Shown: positions 1 to 14,300 of the stretch, piece after piece
Position numbering within the stretch: the first letter of the stretch is position 1
How the letters are laid out: each line of letters begins with the position of its first letter
Assembly: GCA_012845835.1 (NCBI GenBank)
Contig: JABAKD010000027.1
Span: 3,985,465 to 4,049,464 of the forward strand
DNA: 64,000 nucleotides
Source: Undaria pinnatifida
Taxonomy: Eukaryota; Sar; Phaeophyceae; Laminariales; Alariaceae
Reading direction: 5' to 3'
Notes under the pieces: model-generated
The model's input: the letters and a program-made list of their open reading frames with translations, nothing else
Database searches by the model: none
Told to the model about the DNA's origin: nothing
Program-made: the position numbers and the translations under genes

Positions 1-227
1 GAAAAGAGAAAGTACAAGCGCGAAGATAATGGAACGGGTGGGAATGTGAGCAAAAAATCGAAAAAGTGACTGGAGCATGTCCTTACTGCTGTGACTACGG
101 CACTACGGACATCACTTTCCGTGACCATTTGAGGCCCGTTAATCCCAATAATATAGACCAAGTTTTGTGACCGACGCTGGGGGGACCTCTGAACCCCCCC
201 ACCCCTGCAATGGAACACAGAGATTTT

Positions 228-691
228 CGGGGACTGATACTCGCGACTACGCAGTCGTGATTTAAATCACGACCACGGGGGCGTGTATGAGCCTAACCCT
301 TGCATTTCGCATGTTTCCTGTCGCACCCGTCCTCTCCAGCGCACCAGCCAACTCCCACAGGCCAACTTGCAACGACAGCGAAGCCCTGCAGCAGCGTTTT
401 TACATCCTAACCCTAGGGGTTATACTTCGAAGTACTTCACTATAAAAACTCTGCAAATTTGGTCGCTGCAGTTCTTACAGTCCTCGAAACAGGCACCAAT
501 GGCGTTATTTGGTCGCTGCAGTTCTCACAGTCCTCGAAACAGGCACCAATACCGTTGTAACCCCAATCTTCCCCGTCCCTGACTCCCAACCCTAAGCCGA
601 AATACAAGGCCTGAAACCCGGAGATGGCTCCTAAACGCCCCCGTAGTCGTGATGTAAATCACGACTATGTAGTCGCGATTATCAGTTCCCG
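228..691. mobile_element. TIR element (MITE-like), 464 bp
   Basis: The left end (228-293) and the reverse complement of the right end (626-691) match over about 60 bases with few differences. Both begin cGGGAACTGATA-like and both contain the internal palindrome CGTGATTTAAATCACG (GTGATTTACATCAC in the other copy). Between them is a 50-bp direct duplication (about 459-501 and 510-552). No transposase frame is present, so it would be non-autonomous. A target-site duplication is not evident. Confidence 0.75.
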
Positions 692-717
692 AGACTTCCG
701 ATATTTAATAAAAATAT

Positions 718-836
718 TGTAACGACGTCAGCAGTCAGTTCGACGACTTTAGGGTCGATACTCATCTTTGCAAGCTGCGTACTAAATCGATCGCCCGTCT
801 TTAGCAAGTTTCATAAATCAAAACCTAATATAAGAT
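718..836 (-). repeat. Dispersed repeat family R1 (core GCTTGCAAAGATGAG)
   Basis: Reverse-oriented copy. The family consensus reads roughly CTTACTAAAAACGG, then CGCAGCTTGCAAAGATGAGT, then TCGACCCTAAA, then CTCACAGCTGACGTTGTTAG. Other copies are at 4464-4572 (-), 19782-19893 (+), 28100-28175 (+), 39196-39320 (+), 49897-49980 (+) and 51893-51970 (+). No coding capacity is seen. Confidence 0.75.
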
Positions 837-2390
837 GACAAATAATTGTTTTATTAGGGTATTAGTAGGGTATGCCGGTTTGGTCTACCTTATTTGAAGT
901 AGCAATAGGGTACTCGTGTACTACTATACTATAGGTCTATAGTCTAGGTGGTGAAGCAAAATCCACAGGTAAGTTTTTCATACGTATTCTGGTGGGTTTT
1001 GGCATACTTCGGAAGTAGGCAGCGAATTTTGAACAAGATGCAATGCATCTGTTTGTTACGGCGGTATTTCTTCCAGGTACTAATATACTGCTTCTCCAGT
1101 ATAGTCTATACACGTGGATAATGGTTTGTGTCGGGTGGATGGTTACCAACCGTCTGGGAAGAGCTTGCAGCAGTATATGACCATCATAATGCGGTGCGCA
1201 TCGCGCATATACCAGGTATGTCGTATAGCCCGTACCGTTGCGCTTTGAACACACCCTCTACCCGGCGTCCCGGGGTGTTTTGTGTGACCGATTCTCTGTT
1301 TTCGTCAATTTATTTCGTCAATGGTTTTTTCCCCTCTGAAGCTCCAACAAAGCCTGTGTGTGTGGGCTTTGTGATAACGCAGAACAACGTACGTATGCTG
1401 TATTAAAACATTCGAACAACCTTCCCCTCCACGAGACAATCACCAGCTCTCAAGATGCTTGTTTGAGCGCCACTCTTTGTAGCTACAACGGCGGAAGCTT
1501 GGCGTGCCGGGCCACCCATGAGCCCAGGAACGAACGCAGATGGACAGACAGACAGGATGAGCGCTCACCTCTCCGTAGGTGAGCCACCGGCTGTCCGACA
1601 CACCACCCTCTTGCCGTTCTCGGTGGTCCAGCGAGAGCCTGGCCCCGTCCACTTTTGCGTCTCGTCGAGAGTACAGCCACCGCAAAAGCTCCACCGTGTG
1701 CTTCCGTCGTGAAACCTTGAGCTTCGTGTCAGGTCTCATTCGTACGCCCGACCTGCACGCGCCTTGTGCCTGCTGACAGCTACAGGAGCAGCTGTGCCTC
1801 CTCGGATAACGGCGAAGAAGATACCTCCGGGGATATTACAATAATTAGGTGAGCTTGTAAAAGCCGAGCAGGACATTGAAACCCTCAACCATAAAGTATA
1901 CCCGACGTTCGAGCTTCGTTTCCCTCGCATTCTCTCACGCTTGGATCTCATCAAGCGTGGAAGGGCGTGATGCCTTTCTTTCTAAAACCAGAAGGTGACT
2001 CCTCCTGCGAGCTAAGATCAGTGTCGTTGCCGCGTTACGTGCGTTCCTTCTCGATGTTTGCTCTCATCAGCGAGCGACCTGAGATAACGCTTGTTTTGCA
2101 AAGTGTCGTTCTTGTGCTCTCATCTTTCTGTTGTTGAGGACAAGACGCAACAAAGGTGCATCTTTACAACTGCACCCACGTTTTTCGGTACAAACTACTT
2201 GGAAATAGAAGGGGACGACTTTTTCGCAGTTCGTAGTAAAACTTCATTTTAATTCCGGTTCGTTTTTTCTCGTCGTCGTGACCTCTCTCTTGTCCTTAAC
2301 CCCTGTTGCGCGGGGCCACTCGCTGACCCCCTTCGCCACCTTCACAGCCCTCCCTACCTCCCTCCCTCCCTCCCTCCCGCTGAACGCTTC

Positions 2391-5300
2391 ATGTCTAAAG
2401 CCGGGTCGGCGGTGTCCGACCTACTGGATGAACGACTTCGTCGTCTTGAGCAACAACTTGAGGACAGCCAGAAGTCCTGCGAGGGACTTGCCGGCCAGGT
2501 GGAAGCTTTCACGAAGGCCACTCGAGAGGTGCAGTGCTCTTGCAGCAAAGGCAGCTTGATCCTAAGGGACGTGAGCAAGGGGGGGGGGGGGGTAGACATA
2601 GAATATAGAGTGAGTGATGTGCACGGCTGCTGAAGCAGACAGAGAATATGCCAACATCAACCCTGGCCATGTGGCTAGATGAGTTCATGGTCCATGGATT
2701 ATGGAGTGCCATCCCCGATTTTCTGTGCTTCGGTATTTTGATATTTTGATATTCTTCTTTCGTTTCTATACTTTACCCGAGTAAATAATGGTTACGGTTT
2801 TTACTTTTTTTCGCCGCATGTGCTTGTTCCGTACTTTGATTAAAAAATACTTTTTCCAACCATTCAATCGGTCGTACTCACAGATAACGTTTTTCATTTT
2901 TATTTTTATTTCATAAATCTAAAGATCTAGAGTGGACCCCAAGCTGCCAAGTGCTTGCAGATTGACTACCAGGTATGATCAGACCTTCAGACATGTTAAT
3001 GCAAAAGGAAACAAGTCAGGACACGCTGGCTGAGCTTTAGGTCGTATGATATTAGAGATACGGTATGCCGCTGTGTTAACAGCTCGGGTATAATGTATGA
3101 TACCGGTAGTCTTTCTTGGGTGGCAAGCGGTATAGTCGGTTTTTCCAGGCTCGAGTAGTGAGACGTATGCACCTGTGCAACACGGAAGAAAGCACACACC
3201 CCTTTGTTAACAATTTGGAGTTTTAAAATATTTTCACCTGGTGTGCTGTTGTAGGTGGGTGTGGTATCTAACGTATCCCCGGTGATGGCAACCATCCACG
3301 GTAGCCCCGCAGCTAGGGGGTGTGGTATTGAGAGGGTGTGCTAACATATATATTAACGATTGCTAAGGAGTGTAAACGAGGTATCGGTAGCACCGGTGCC
3401 GGTATGCGGGCTGATCCCGGAGAAAAACGACGTGATCGTCGCTCGAGGCACGGCAGCAACAGGTACCGGTGGGGTTGGGGCCGCAGACTCGTATGGATCA
3501 CTGATGTGATGGGGCACAGCTGTCGCCTCCATGCTGGTGTCCAAACCGGTGCCCGTAGCAGGTGAATGGTATCCACCAGACCGTGTGATTTTTTTGGAAT
3601 TTGGTCCTATTTTCAGGCGTTCCCCGTAGGGGGTGTGGCGTTCAACGTACCCCGGTGATAAAGTGATGGTTGAAAACCGAAACAAACAATATGTCACCGG
3701 GTGTGCTCATGTAGGGGTGTGTTTTATCTAAGGGGGGTGTGTTTTCTCCTGTGCTTTACGGTAATACCCTCGGGTCCGGTGTACTCGCACGTACGTACTT
3801 ATTTGTAGTATTGGTGTATTAAGCGATCTGCGATATGAGTTTTCTACACGCGGTGTGACTTTTGGCGCCTTGATGAGAGAACGCGGTGATGAGAGAACGC
3901 GGAGGACCCCAACAAGCGAACACAAGCAAGACAGCAGCTGCTGCTGCCATGTCCAACGCTGCCGTGTCCGAGGAGACGAGGTGCGCGTTCGTTCGCCTAC
4001 CGCTGTACCGCTGCTGCACTGCTGCTTCGCAAGTGCTGGTATTCTCCTGCTGCTGTCAAGTGATTGCTGCAACCGGCGTAACGGCGGTGTCTCTTGTCTG
4101 CCAGAGTTACCCACCGAGTACCCGTGGCCAACAGGTACCCGCCAATGTTGGGATAAAGGTGCCCGGGCACTCGCGGGTGTTTGGGCGGTACCCGTTTTTT
4201 GCTGCGGAAACCCGGGCATGACTTTTACGTCCTCTGGGCAGTACTGGTACTTCGTGTTGTAATTGCCGCACGTTCGAGCTTGGGGGTCAGATCGACGGTG
4301 TTTCGGGAGCTCTCGCTTTGGCCGTCGTCGAAGTAGATCCGTGACTGCTGGACTGCTGTCGCTGCTTACATTGAAGCTAGTGCGGGTATAGAGTATTGTC
4401 TGTCGCGTGATGTGTGAGAGAGATCGAGATGTCGTATTTCTGAGGAGGGTTTCGTAGAACTTGTTTTATAAAATTGTTCTAACAACGTCACCTGTGAGTT
4501 CGACAAATTAGGGTCGATACTCATCTTTGCAAGGTGAGTGATACACCAGCCGCCCGTTTTTAGTAAATTGTCAAAACGGCATACCTGGTACTGCCCAGCC
4601 CGGGGATGTTATTTACTGGGTGGCAATTTTCCACCCCCGGTGTTTCCTGGGTGAAAAATTTAAACGCCCGGGTACTCGGATTCCCTGCGACCCAAATACC
4701 CACCGGGTATGTAGTGCTTCTCGTACCCGTGACGGGTTGTGCCAGGCCGGATAACAATCGCGAGTGCCCGGGTAAATTGCCGAAAGAGTAACACATCTCG
4801 TAGCGTTTGCTGTTTGCCGAGTTGCCGATGTACGCGAGCAAAGCGGTGAGCCAGCCAGGGGCGATACGATAGGCAGTCGGCAACGAATGCTATTTTTGTG
4901 CCATCTTCAATGATCAATTGAATACTGGTACCGCAAGTAAAAACTGGGCGGCGGCAAAATCGTCAAGATTTTTACTCACTCTGTCCCAGCGTGCCAGCTT
5001 GACATATTGTAACTTGTACTAAGTACAAGTTTACACGAGCATCGCGTTTCTCTCGTGTGACCAGAGGTGCTGCTGCTTACGGTAACCTGCGACCTGCAAC
5101 CGGGCAGATGACACCAGCCATGAACGTAATTTTACCGGTCACTACAGCTGCTGTAAACTATAGCCGACATGTTAGTTCACTTAAACTGTTACTGGAATAT
5201 ATATCGCGATCATTCTGCATGGTGTTGCTTGATACTTGAGGCGCCTGTCGTACGATATGGTACACATATATACTTTTTACTGTGTTCATTCCATCTATTT

Positions 5301-8300
5301 TCTTCGCACTCCTCCCTTCCTAGTCGTAACTCAAATCCGGGTCCACTTAGCAGACTCTTTCTTCCCCCTCCCCACTACGGTAAGCGCCTTCGTTTTTATC
5401 GCGAGACGGGTACAACACTTTCTTCCCTCGTCAACACACGTTGACCTTTTCGTACACACGCCAGGCGCTATCCGCAGTCGATTTGGTCCAAAATAAAGAA
5501 CCCCATGGTAGGACTCGAAACTGCGACTTCGACCTTACCATTTAAAAGTGTTGTAGGGTAACCACTGGAATACAAGGGTGACTCTTCTGCCCCGCGACAA
5601 TCGTAAGTTAACTTATACAATACTCGCAAGTCGTAAGCGTAGCTCAACCATACCTGGGGATAAATCAGAGTAAATGGTAGCTAGGGTGCCATGAGTTTTT
5701 TTACGATGGTTTGCTCGACTTCGGGTCGAAACCGGCTCTGCTACAGAGTTTACTGCTGTACGCGCGAACGTGGCATGAGGAAACATGCAAGGGCGTCTAT
5801 TAGGCAACTGCGACCGTTGTTTGGTCGATAACCGGTTACCATCGAGATTTTTTTTTTGCTAGTGCTCGTATAGATGGGAAACGTGGCGTCAGGAAATGAC
5901 GAATGCGGCATCGACCACACGAAACGGCCCATACGCTGGGTTAACCGATTACCCCATGGTCTACATTTAGTGTGCGAGGACACTATTTAATATTTTGCAT
6001 CGATGCAAATGCTTTCACCAGTAGGACACGCGCAGCACGATGACACTACTCGTACTGCTGCTTCTGCCCGCTCGCTCCAGACTGTTGATTTGGCCTTACT
6101 TTTGGTTATTTTGGTCGCCTTACATAGATCCCGCAAGGATGAACGGCGGGGCTGTGAGTTGGCTGACTGTACGTCGCCTCTTATTTCGTGGTAGTTGGCT
6201 ATTAATAGGTAAAATGTATAATATATGCGTGTACCACTTCTAGTTTGCTTGTGTTTTTCCCTGGGGCATTCTTCCGCTCCAGAGTGACTGAAGCCTGTCC
6301 TGTGGCCACGGACTTGATTATACGAGTTAATGAGAGAACAACAATGTTACAGCAGTTATTTCCTTGCAGTAATTGCGGAGTTCGGCGTTATTGTACCTGA
6401 TTATTAATAGGGCGTTTGTGACTAGACGCACGGCGTTTTGTATCGAGACAAAACTGAATTCAGTTGGTTCACTTCGCCATCCAACAAATAGCTGGCCGTC
6501 GAGTTCAACCGACTCACAGCCCTATCAACAGTGAGCGGATAAGACCCAGCCACTTTTCGGAGGCGAGGTACGTGGCACCTTAGAACCGGAACCTTAGCTG
6601 GACGGGTTTTGCAGTAACGTTACACAATTATGGAAGGATTACAACACCATCACTGCAGTGCAGTTAGTATGTACGGCATTACGAGTAAATAGTGAAAACG
6701 GTCGGTATGTTTGGGCATGACGTATTTCGCGATAATAGGGCGTGTTCTGTGTTCTGGGCATAACTTCGTCCAAGACAATGGGATAAGCTCTTGAGGTACG
6801 CCGTCGTAATCCCGCGTTTGTGCGGTACCCTTTAGTACGGGTGCGCGGTATAGTGCGGTGAAAACCTATTGTCGCGACCTCGCCGTTCAGAGTACCGCAC
6901 TACTACTTTCCCAGGACAGTTCGGGGTGCCACTTTAGTGCGAGTATTGTCATATGGCAAGGTGCCGCACGCATGAGGGACCACGACTGTATTGGTACTGG
7001 CGAAGTATATACTGGGAATACTGGCAGTATGCAGTACGCACCTGATTCTAGGACAACCATTGAAATAATACTCAAAATAGCAAGCGGTGCTCAACTCTCC
7101 CTCTCCCCTCCCCCCCCCCATGAAACTCCCCTCCGGCGGTTGTATTTTCCGCAGATGTGTGGCAGCGCCGGCAACGCTGCAAAGGGTTTCGGAATAGCCC
7201 TGCGAGTTGACTCCACAATCCAGCACGAAACTCCCAAGCCTGCCACGGCGGCGGCGGTAGTGTCGTCGACATCGGATGAAGGTTCGAGCGAGGACGACGC
7301 TCAAGCGGCGGCGGCTGCAGCGGCAGCTGCGGCTGCTGTGGCGGCCGCGGCGGCGAAGAGGAGGAGGTCTGGGAGCTTAGGGAGCAGGGAGCCTGTGCGC
7401 GCGGAGCTGCTGGCTTTGCAGCTGAAAGAGTGCGCGAGCGAAATGGAGGAGCATCTGTTGGTTCAGGTATTTGCTGCTGCTGGATCTTGTTTTGCGGTAG
7501 AGCCACTTCCATTAATCGTGCAACGTAGTGTAGCCTACGTAGTGGAACCTAGGAGCAATGTTGCAGTAGAAGTTGCGCTTTTGACCCTAAACATGTCAAC
7601 ATGTCTTACTGACTGGACTCTTGAACTGAGGAGCTGATCATTACTGGTATCTTTTGATGTGATGTGTACTTTACAGCGCTCTTTTCGTTGGATACCTAAC
7701 CCATGGCCTTGTGTGTCGGACTGTTTCGCTCGCATTTTTTTCTCAAAGTCGGTTGTTGGGTCAAGTATAGAGCTTGTCACGCAGAGAGCCTCAGGAAATG
7801 CAGTTCCTAGGGTTAGGGTAAGGGTTACTCCCCGTACCGTAGCAGGCGTCCGAGTGTAGACTATTAGTAGTGTAGACTATTGGTAGCGTAGACTATTAGT
7901 AGTGTAGACTATTAGTAGTGTACCGTAGACTTAACAGTGAGCATAGGAAACCGTAGTGTAGCATAATGCAGCGTAGCCCAGCGCAGTGCAGCATATTGAA
8001 TCGTATTGTAGCTTAACGCAGCGTAGCGCAGCGTTGTGCAGCGAACCGCTGCGTGGTACAGCGTAGCGCAACGTAGCGCAGCGTTGCGCAGGGCAGTGAA
8101 GAGGCACTGCCCTCTGCTGCCTTTCAGGCCTGCGCTTTTCTGCGGGGGAAAGGAATGCTCGGGTTGGGCAAGTGCAGGAAGGGCTCGGGTTAGGAACGCA
8201 AACGCGGACGTGCTTCCGCTGCACACCGCGTGTCAATTGGAGATATATTCCATGAACCTCTCGCGAACTACTTGCTGTTGTGTTAGTTTTCTGGAGAACA

Positions 8301-11300
8301 TGCTGCTGCTGTGGCTACTAGGAAAGGAAGCGCGGACGTCCATGCACTGCGCCCCCTACCCGATCTAAAATCTGCTCTTGTGTTTCGTGCGTTTTGTCTA
8401 AACACGGCTGCTGCTGCATCTGCTGTTGTGGCACCGAACCGTGCATACCGTCTGGCTCGGCCTGGCAGGTGGTGCAGCCTCTACAGCGCATGGGGGAAAT
8501 CCGCAACGATGTGCAGGTAGGATTGGCTGGAAAGACATGACGTGTTGATATTGGACAAGGAATTTTCTGCTTTATTATGTCGCGCTCACGGAGCTTCCTA
8601 GAATATACAGAGGGCCTCAGATAGCCTCGGAGGACCCCCACGCGTTTGCTCGAATGCGTTTTGAAGGCCAGCGCTATGACTACCTTCTTCTCCCACCTCC
8701 CTTTAGAACTTGGTCCGCGGTAGTCGGGACAAATATATTGGTTTTTGTGTGGAATTCGTTTTGCTTTGTAAAAATCAGGCTACTCTTTTGCTGTGATTGA
8801 CCACGCGTTTGCGGGCATGCATTGCGAACACCCAGCAGCATGATATCCCTTCGCTCCCGCCTCCCTTTAGAACTGCACCTTGTTTTTTTGGGGGGGGAAA
8901 CTACTTGTTTTAGCTCGGAATAATGTTTGCAGTGCTTAAACGGGGTTAACCACCTGATGTGCGCTCTTGAGTGACTGAGTACGTGTTCGCGTACATGCAT
9001 TGTTTTAGAGCCAACCTCGCGCTATGATAACCGTCCGCTCCCGCCGGACTGCACCCACGTTTTTGGGGACAAAATAGTTGATTTTCCTTTTTGTGGAATA
9101 TCATTTGCAGTTGTAGAAGGGTTTACCGCTCCCGCGTCCCTTGTAACCTCTTGCGGTGCGCGCTCTGCTCCAACCAGATCGCCGTCCGCGGACGAACGCT
9201 GGCCGCCGAAAACCTCTGCGCGGCGCACAACGATTATGCCCGGGCGGTCGCTCGGTGCCAGTCGTCCGTCGACGTGCTCCACGTGGGCGGAGGACCGCCG
9301 CTGGATGTAGTGCAGGCGGGGGATATTGTCGTGAAGGAGTCCGATGCGTTTGCGCAGGCGCACGGCTTGGCGGAGGAGGCGTTATCGGGTTTGCTGGAAG
9401 AGCGGGGACAGTGTCTAAGAGACGCTGCTTCCTCGGTGAGAGAAAGCATGCTGTCCCGTGGTTGATTTAATATCCCTGTCGTGTTTTTGTGAGGATACGA
9501 GGGTATATGGTCGACTACAGCTATGCATGAACTGTGTACACCCCCCCCCCGTTGATTTCGTGGGCGTGTTGCTTCAAGACTGGGTGCAGGGTCTGTGTTT
9601 GTAGGCTATTTACTCTTGGGGTACCCGAGTACCTACCCGAGTTTTACCACAACAACGATGCTACCGGTGGGTAACCATGTACCCCAGAGTTTCTACATAC
9701 AAAGCCCTTGGAGGGATGGAGTTGACCGCGCCGCCGGAGGGGGGGGTGGTGCTAATGTTCCTTTTGTATTTATGTATTAATTCGTGTTCAAGTGCACCCG
9801 ATATATTGTGTTATTTTTTAGCTCGTCCAGATTTGTTTACGCTTGCTGCATAGGTTCCATACAATTTTCTCCCCGCCTCCCTTGCTGTATGGTACCATCG
9901 CCCTTGCGCCATGTATGCACTGTGTGTGGTACGGCTCTGTGTCGCGTTCCCGCCTGCCACCCGCCATTGCCCAACAGCTAAAGGCGGCCCAAGCGGGATT
10001 TTTTGTTCGCGCTAGCCGCTGCGTGTCTGCGTCTGTGGGGTGGGAGTCGGCGGACGAGGTTCTGTCACGTGCGATGGAGGATACAAAGGTGTGTTCAACC
10101 CACAACTGCTTGTAGTATGCTCATTGTGAATCAGGTATGTCGTACGTATGACTTTGTTCGGATTTAAGGGGGTTTGGATATTCATCCCAAGGCCCAAACA
10201 CGCTCTAGGCCGTATTTCGAGGTTCTGTCGCTTGCGATGAACGAGACGAAGGTGTGGACTACCCAACCTGCTTGTGTCCTGCCAATCGTATACCTGGTAC
10301 CTGGTGTATCGTTATCGTCTCCTCGTCTCCCCGAAGATAATGAGTGAAATTTCTGCTGTGGTGAATTAATGAATTACCCCCCTATAGACAATACATGCAC
10401 TCCACTGAATCCTCCCCGAATACGGAAAACAACTAATTTATTAACCAACTCCCAACTGATTTGCGTGAGAAAGGTAATTGTTTTGTACCTGGTAATACTT
10501 AGTTGCATAGATATGTTTGTGTTCGGGCATGGTAAATAGTTCCGCTACCTATCATTCTGTTCAGAAATGTGGAGTGGTGGGAATACTCACCCCAAGGTCC
10601 CGCTGCTCTCTGCATTTCCGAACAAAAGGATATCATGTCTTGATTGGGTTACAGTAGTTGTAATGTAAGTGGTTGTGGGCGCTGGGAAGCTGTTGGATGC
10701 GCCTTCTCTTCTCGCCAAGACGGTTGTAAAAATGTCGACGTGCTGGTGCTTCTCGACGAACGTTATGCATTGTACCGTGCAACTTTAGGGGGATATGTTA
10801 TTGGTGGTTTCGGTGTGGTTCGGTACGGTTCTGGTACGGACCGGTCCGATACCGGTACGGTACGATATGGCGTGGTTCGGTTACGGTACGGTGTCATACG
10901 GTACGTTTTTTGGTAGCATACGATGTACCAGGCAGTACGGTAGCGTTACATTACGGTGCGTTGCGTCGCGGTGTGGTCCGGTATGACAGCGCACGCTAAA
11001 CGTAGCACTCCCTCTTCCTTCCTTTCCTTCCTTCCTTCCTTGAAAATGCTCCAGAAAATCCCGACGACCGTGGAAGACACGAGGGCGACACCGGCCGTCG
11101 ACGCCGAGACACCTTCTCCTTGCAGTTCGCCGATCCCGAGCAGGGTCCCCCTAGCGTCAGTGGTGGCAGCGGTTAGGGATGCGGACGAGGGAGTCCACGA
11201 TTTGGAGGGTCCCGGAACCTCGACGGTCCCCGCAAGGAGCATTTCGTTTAACGCTGGGGTTGACGGCCGCGCAATATTTAGGGGCAGGGGGAGAAAAACG

Positions 11301-14300
11301 GGGGACGGCGGTGGGATTGACGAGCACGGGCTGGTGCAGAGCGACATGAAGCGGCGGAGGAGCAGCGGATGGTTCAGGCGGTTAACCTCGTCTTTCCAGT
11401 CTAGCCGGGAAAGGTCCGCGAGCGATGAGTTGCTAGAGAGGGCGCAGTCGCCGCCGCCGGAGGTGGTGAGTTACGGTGGTGATTCCGATGCTGAGGAAAG
11501 CGCCGCGGGTGGTGTTTCGAGGGTGCCGGCTGAGGTAAGTGTGACGCCGATTTTGTCGACCAAGGCGGCGGAGGTGGTGTCGTCGTCGACTACGCCGGTG
11601 ACGACGGCGGTTTCGTCCGCGACGGCTTCAGAGGAGAGGTCGCTGTTTGCGCCAGATCGCGTTGTTGTGCCTGAGAGGGGAGACAGTCCGCCGTCGGAAC
11701 GGCCGTCGCAACCATCATCGGAGCGGTCTTCGGAACAATCGTCGGAACAGTCTGCGGAACAATCTTCGGGAAAATCCTCGGGGCAATCGTCGGAACAATT
11801 GAACCAATCAGTTGGCTCGGCTTCGGGAGAGGCGGAGGGGAGGGTGGTAGGCCCGGTCGTGGTAGGGCTGGAGGCTGTCGCGGAGCGCGTAGCAGGCCTG
11901 GGCGAGGGGGGAGGGGTTTCGAGGGTGGTCGGTGGCCGGGGCGGTGGCGGGGGAAGGACGGAGACGGACGAGGAAGAGTCGGACGATGAGACTGGCAGTT
12001 ACACCACGGAAGGTTTCGGCTCCGACGATGCCGGAGACCTGTGGGAAGGGGGGAGAGCGACGGGGCTGCTGAATCGTGTCGCGGGAGATGGGAGGGGTGA
12101 TGAAGGGCGTGGCAACGGAGCGGTCAGAGGAGATAACAGCCGCTCTGGCGCTGGAGGTGCGGGTGAGGGTGCCGGCGCCGCGGGAACGCTGGGTGAAGCG
12201 GCGCCGATTGACGCGGCGGGAGAGCCGGCGACGGGGGTAGCGCGGGGGAGCGGCGAGGCGGAGGCAGTAATGGACCCGCTTGAGCGACATCCAGCCGGGG
12301 TTAAGAACGATCGTCCTTTTGCTTTTGGAAGCGAGGAGGCCGCATCCGCGGCGTCAGACGGTGCCGGTCACGAGCTGTTTGAGATAGAGGCCGTGACCCC
12401 TCCGAGGAACGGTGGAAAATTGAGTGAAGCTGCCGTTAACGGTGGAGGTGGGGGCGGGGGTGGCGGGGATGAGAATGCCTGCAGGAGCGGAGGGTGTCGC
12501 GTCGGCGACAACAGAAAAATCGCTAGCGGTACTGGCACGAAAAATGCTAGCCATGGCGGCACCGCCGTTGAAAGAACCCGACGTACACGTCTCGGAAGCA
12601 TCCTGGCGGCGCCGATGACACCAACGTCGCCGCTAGGTTCCGCCGCCACCGCCCGTTCGATGCCACCCCCCGCGCCTCCCTCGACCCTCCCTTTCTTGCC
12701 GGACTCTGCGCTCGACTCTCCCATTCCGACAGTGTTGGCGGAGGTGGCGCAGTCGCTCTTCTCGCCCCCGAAGCCCAACTTGTCTCCCGCTATTTCAGAA
12801 GACAGCAACAAAGAATCGCCGCGGGCGTGGAGAATGAGCTGGTGGGCGCGGGCGAGCGACAGACATCAGCCCCCGCCCCCCGTTTGCGCTACGGGGGGCG
12901 ACGATGATGGTACCGTAGTTGCGGGGAGCTCGGTGGCGGCAGCGCTAGCGGCTGCCGCCGCTGGAGGGGAAGAGGCGGCGTCCGCGGTTCGGCCGGGCGG
13001 TGAGTTTGTCCCGGCGTTCAGCGGCGGCGATGCCCCTGCGCCATCCGCTGTGGACCGTGGCGGGGGCGGTGGCGCGGGGAAGACACAGGGGGCGAACGGG
13101 GTGGAAGCCGCGGCAGTGGCCGCGGCGGTGGCGGCCGAAAGGCGGACGCGGAATCGGGTGCGGCGCACGGGACGGCTGGGGAAACCGTGGCTGTTGGCGG
13201 AGACACTGGTGAATGTGGAGACGAGGGCGCTGGAGTCGGCGTGTAGGTATTTGGACGTGGCGGGGCTGGCACGTGCGACGGGGGTGTGCCGTGCATGGGG
13301 AAAGAGACTTGGCGGGGAGGCTGGGGCCAGGGAGTGGATACGCTGCGTGAGGCTGGCCGATGGTGTGCCAGAAGGGTGCAGGGCGGGGTTTTACTTGCAC
13401 GTGCTGTTTGATCAGCCGTCGTGGATGCCGAAGGTGAGGGTGTTTGGTGTTGGTCTTGGTCTTGGTGTTGATGTTGGTGCTGGTGTTGGTAATTTTGGTG
13501 TTGGTGTTGGTGTTAGCGTTCGTGGTGTTGGGATGGTGTGGATGCCGTTTGTTGTTGATGAGACGGCACCTACGGCTTTTTAGGCCGCAATAATCAAGTC
13601 CCAACAGGGTTATAATCGCAGCCTCTGCTTAGTCGTGTTTCTGCTGCTGTTTCACCCCCTGCCGTTGCCCCGCCTCCGGCAGTCAAGTGGGACTCGGGCG
13701 TGTGAAGCGAGTTCCGTGTTGCGCCTTTTCGTCTTTTTTACTCATTTTTTTTAGTTGGTTTTACTATTGCACTACCTCACGCGCTCTCTTCTCGCACGCG
13801 GCGGAACCTGTCAGGCACACGGCTCATCGTCTAGGGGTCGGCCCCGCCGTGGGGTGTACGAAGAGTGCCTGAGGAAGGCGGATGCTGAGGAGGAATTTTC
13901 GAGATCGGTGAGTGCTGTGACGACATCTGTATAAACGTTGGCCAAGCTTTGGGCGAATGGTTGAAATCTGCTTTACGCTGACACTAGTCCTATGGGGCTG
14001 TGTAGATCTTCGCCCGGCCTCGACAAAAGGGTTTAAATGTGCTTGACTTAAAACACTGACCCTAACCTTAACCACGACCGCGCGAAAATTATGTCGGGTT
14101 GCAGATGTCTTGGGGCTTGAGGTGGGATTTCTCAGGCCGTTAATCTCTATCTACCTATCTATGTATACGTTCAACGCTATCCGTGACGCCGACCGCCCGA
14201 GGGCTTTGTCAGATTGAAAACGTCTCTGGAAAATAATGTGGATTTTCTACGGACGTTTAACCTTGGCTACTGGAAAATGTCCCACGCTAAATGCGTGTAG

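Larger units (their letters stand above)
1..2390. other. Upstream region of the TBC gene
   Basis: I find no gene. The stretch contains a terminal-inverted-repeat element (228-691), a reverse copy of the GCTTGCAAAGATGAG repeat (718-836) and a diverged copy of the CCCTTTAGA family (about 2155-2235). A strong pyrimidine tract of CCCT units (2349-2379) lies just upstream of the first ATG at 2391 and may belong to the promoter or 5' untranslated region. No TATA element stands out. Confidence 0.5.
2571..7154 (+). other. Intron 1 of the TBC gene (4.6 kb)
   Basis: The longest intron of the window. It holds a minus-strand SINE-like copy (5273-5578), a copy of the GCTTGCAAAGATGAG repeat family (4464-4572) and CCGGTGTG-rich diverged repeats around 3235-3720. 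The block near 6255-6305 is similar to polymerase intron 11 at about 41371-41428. Short open frames here (for example 3855-4262 and 6003-6243) have no splice-site or compositional support. I cannot exclude a small missed exon. Confidence 0.6.
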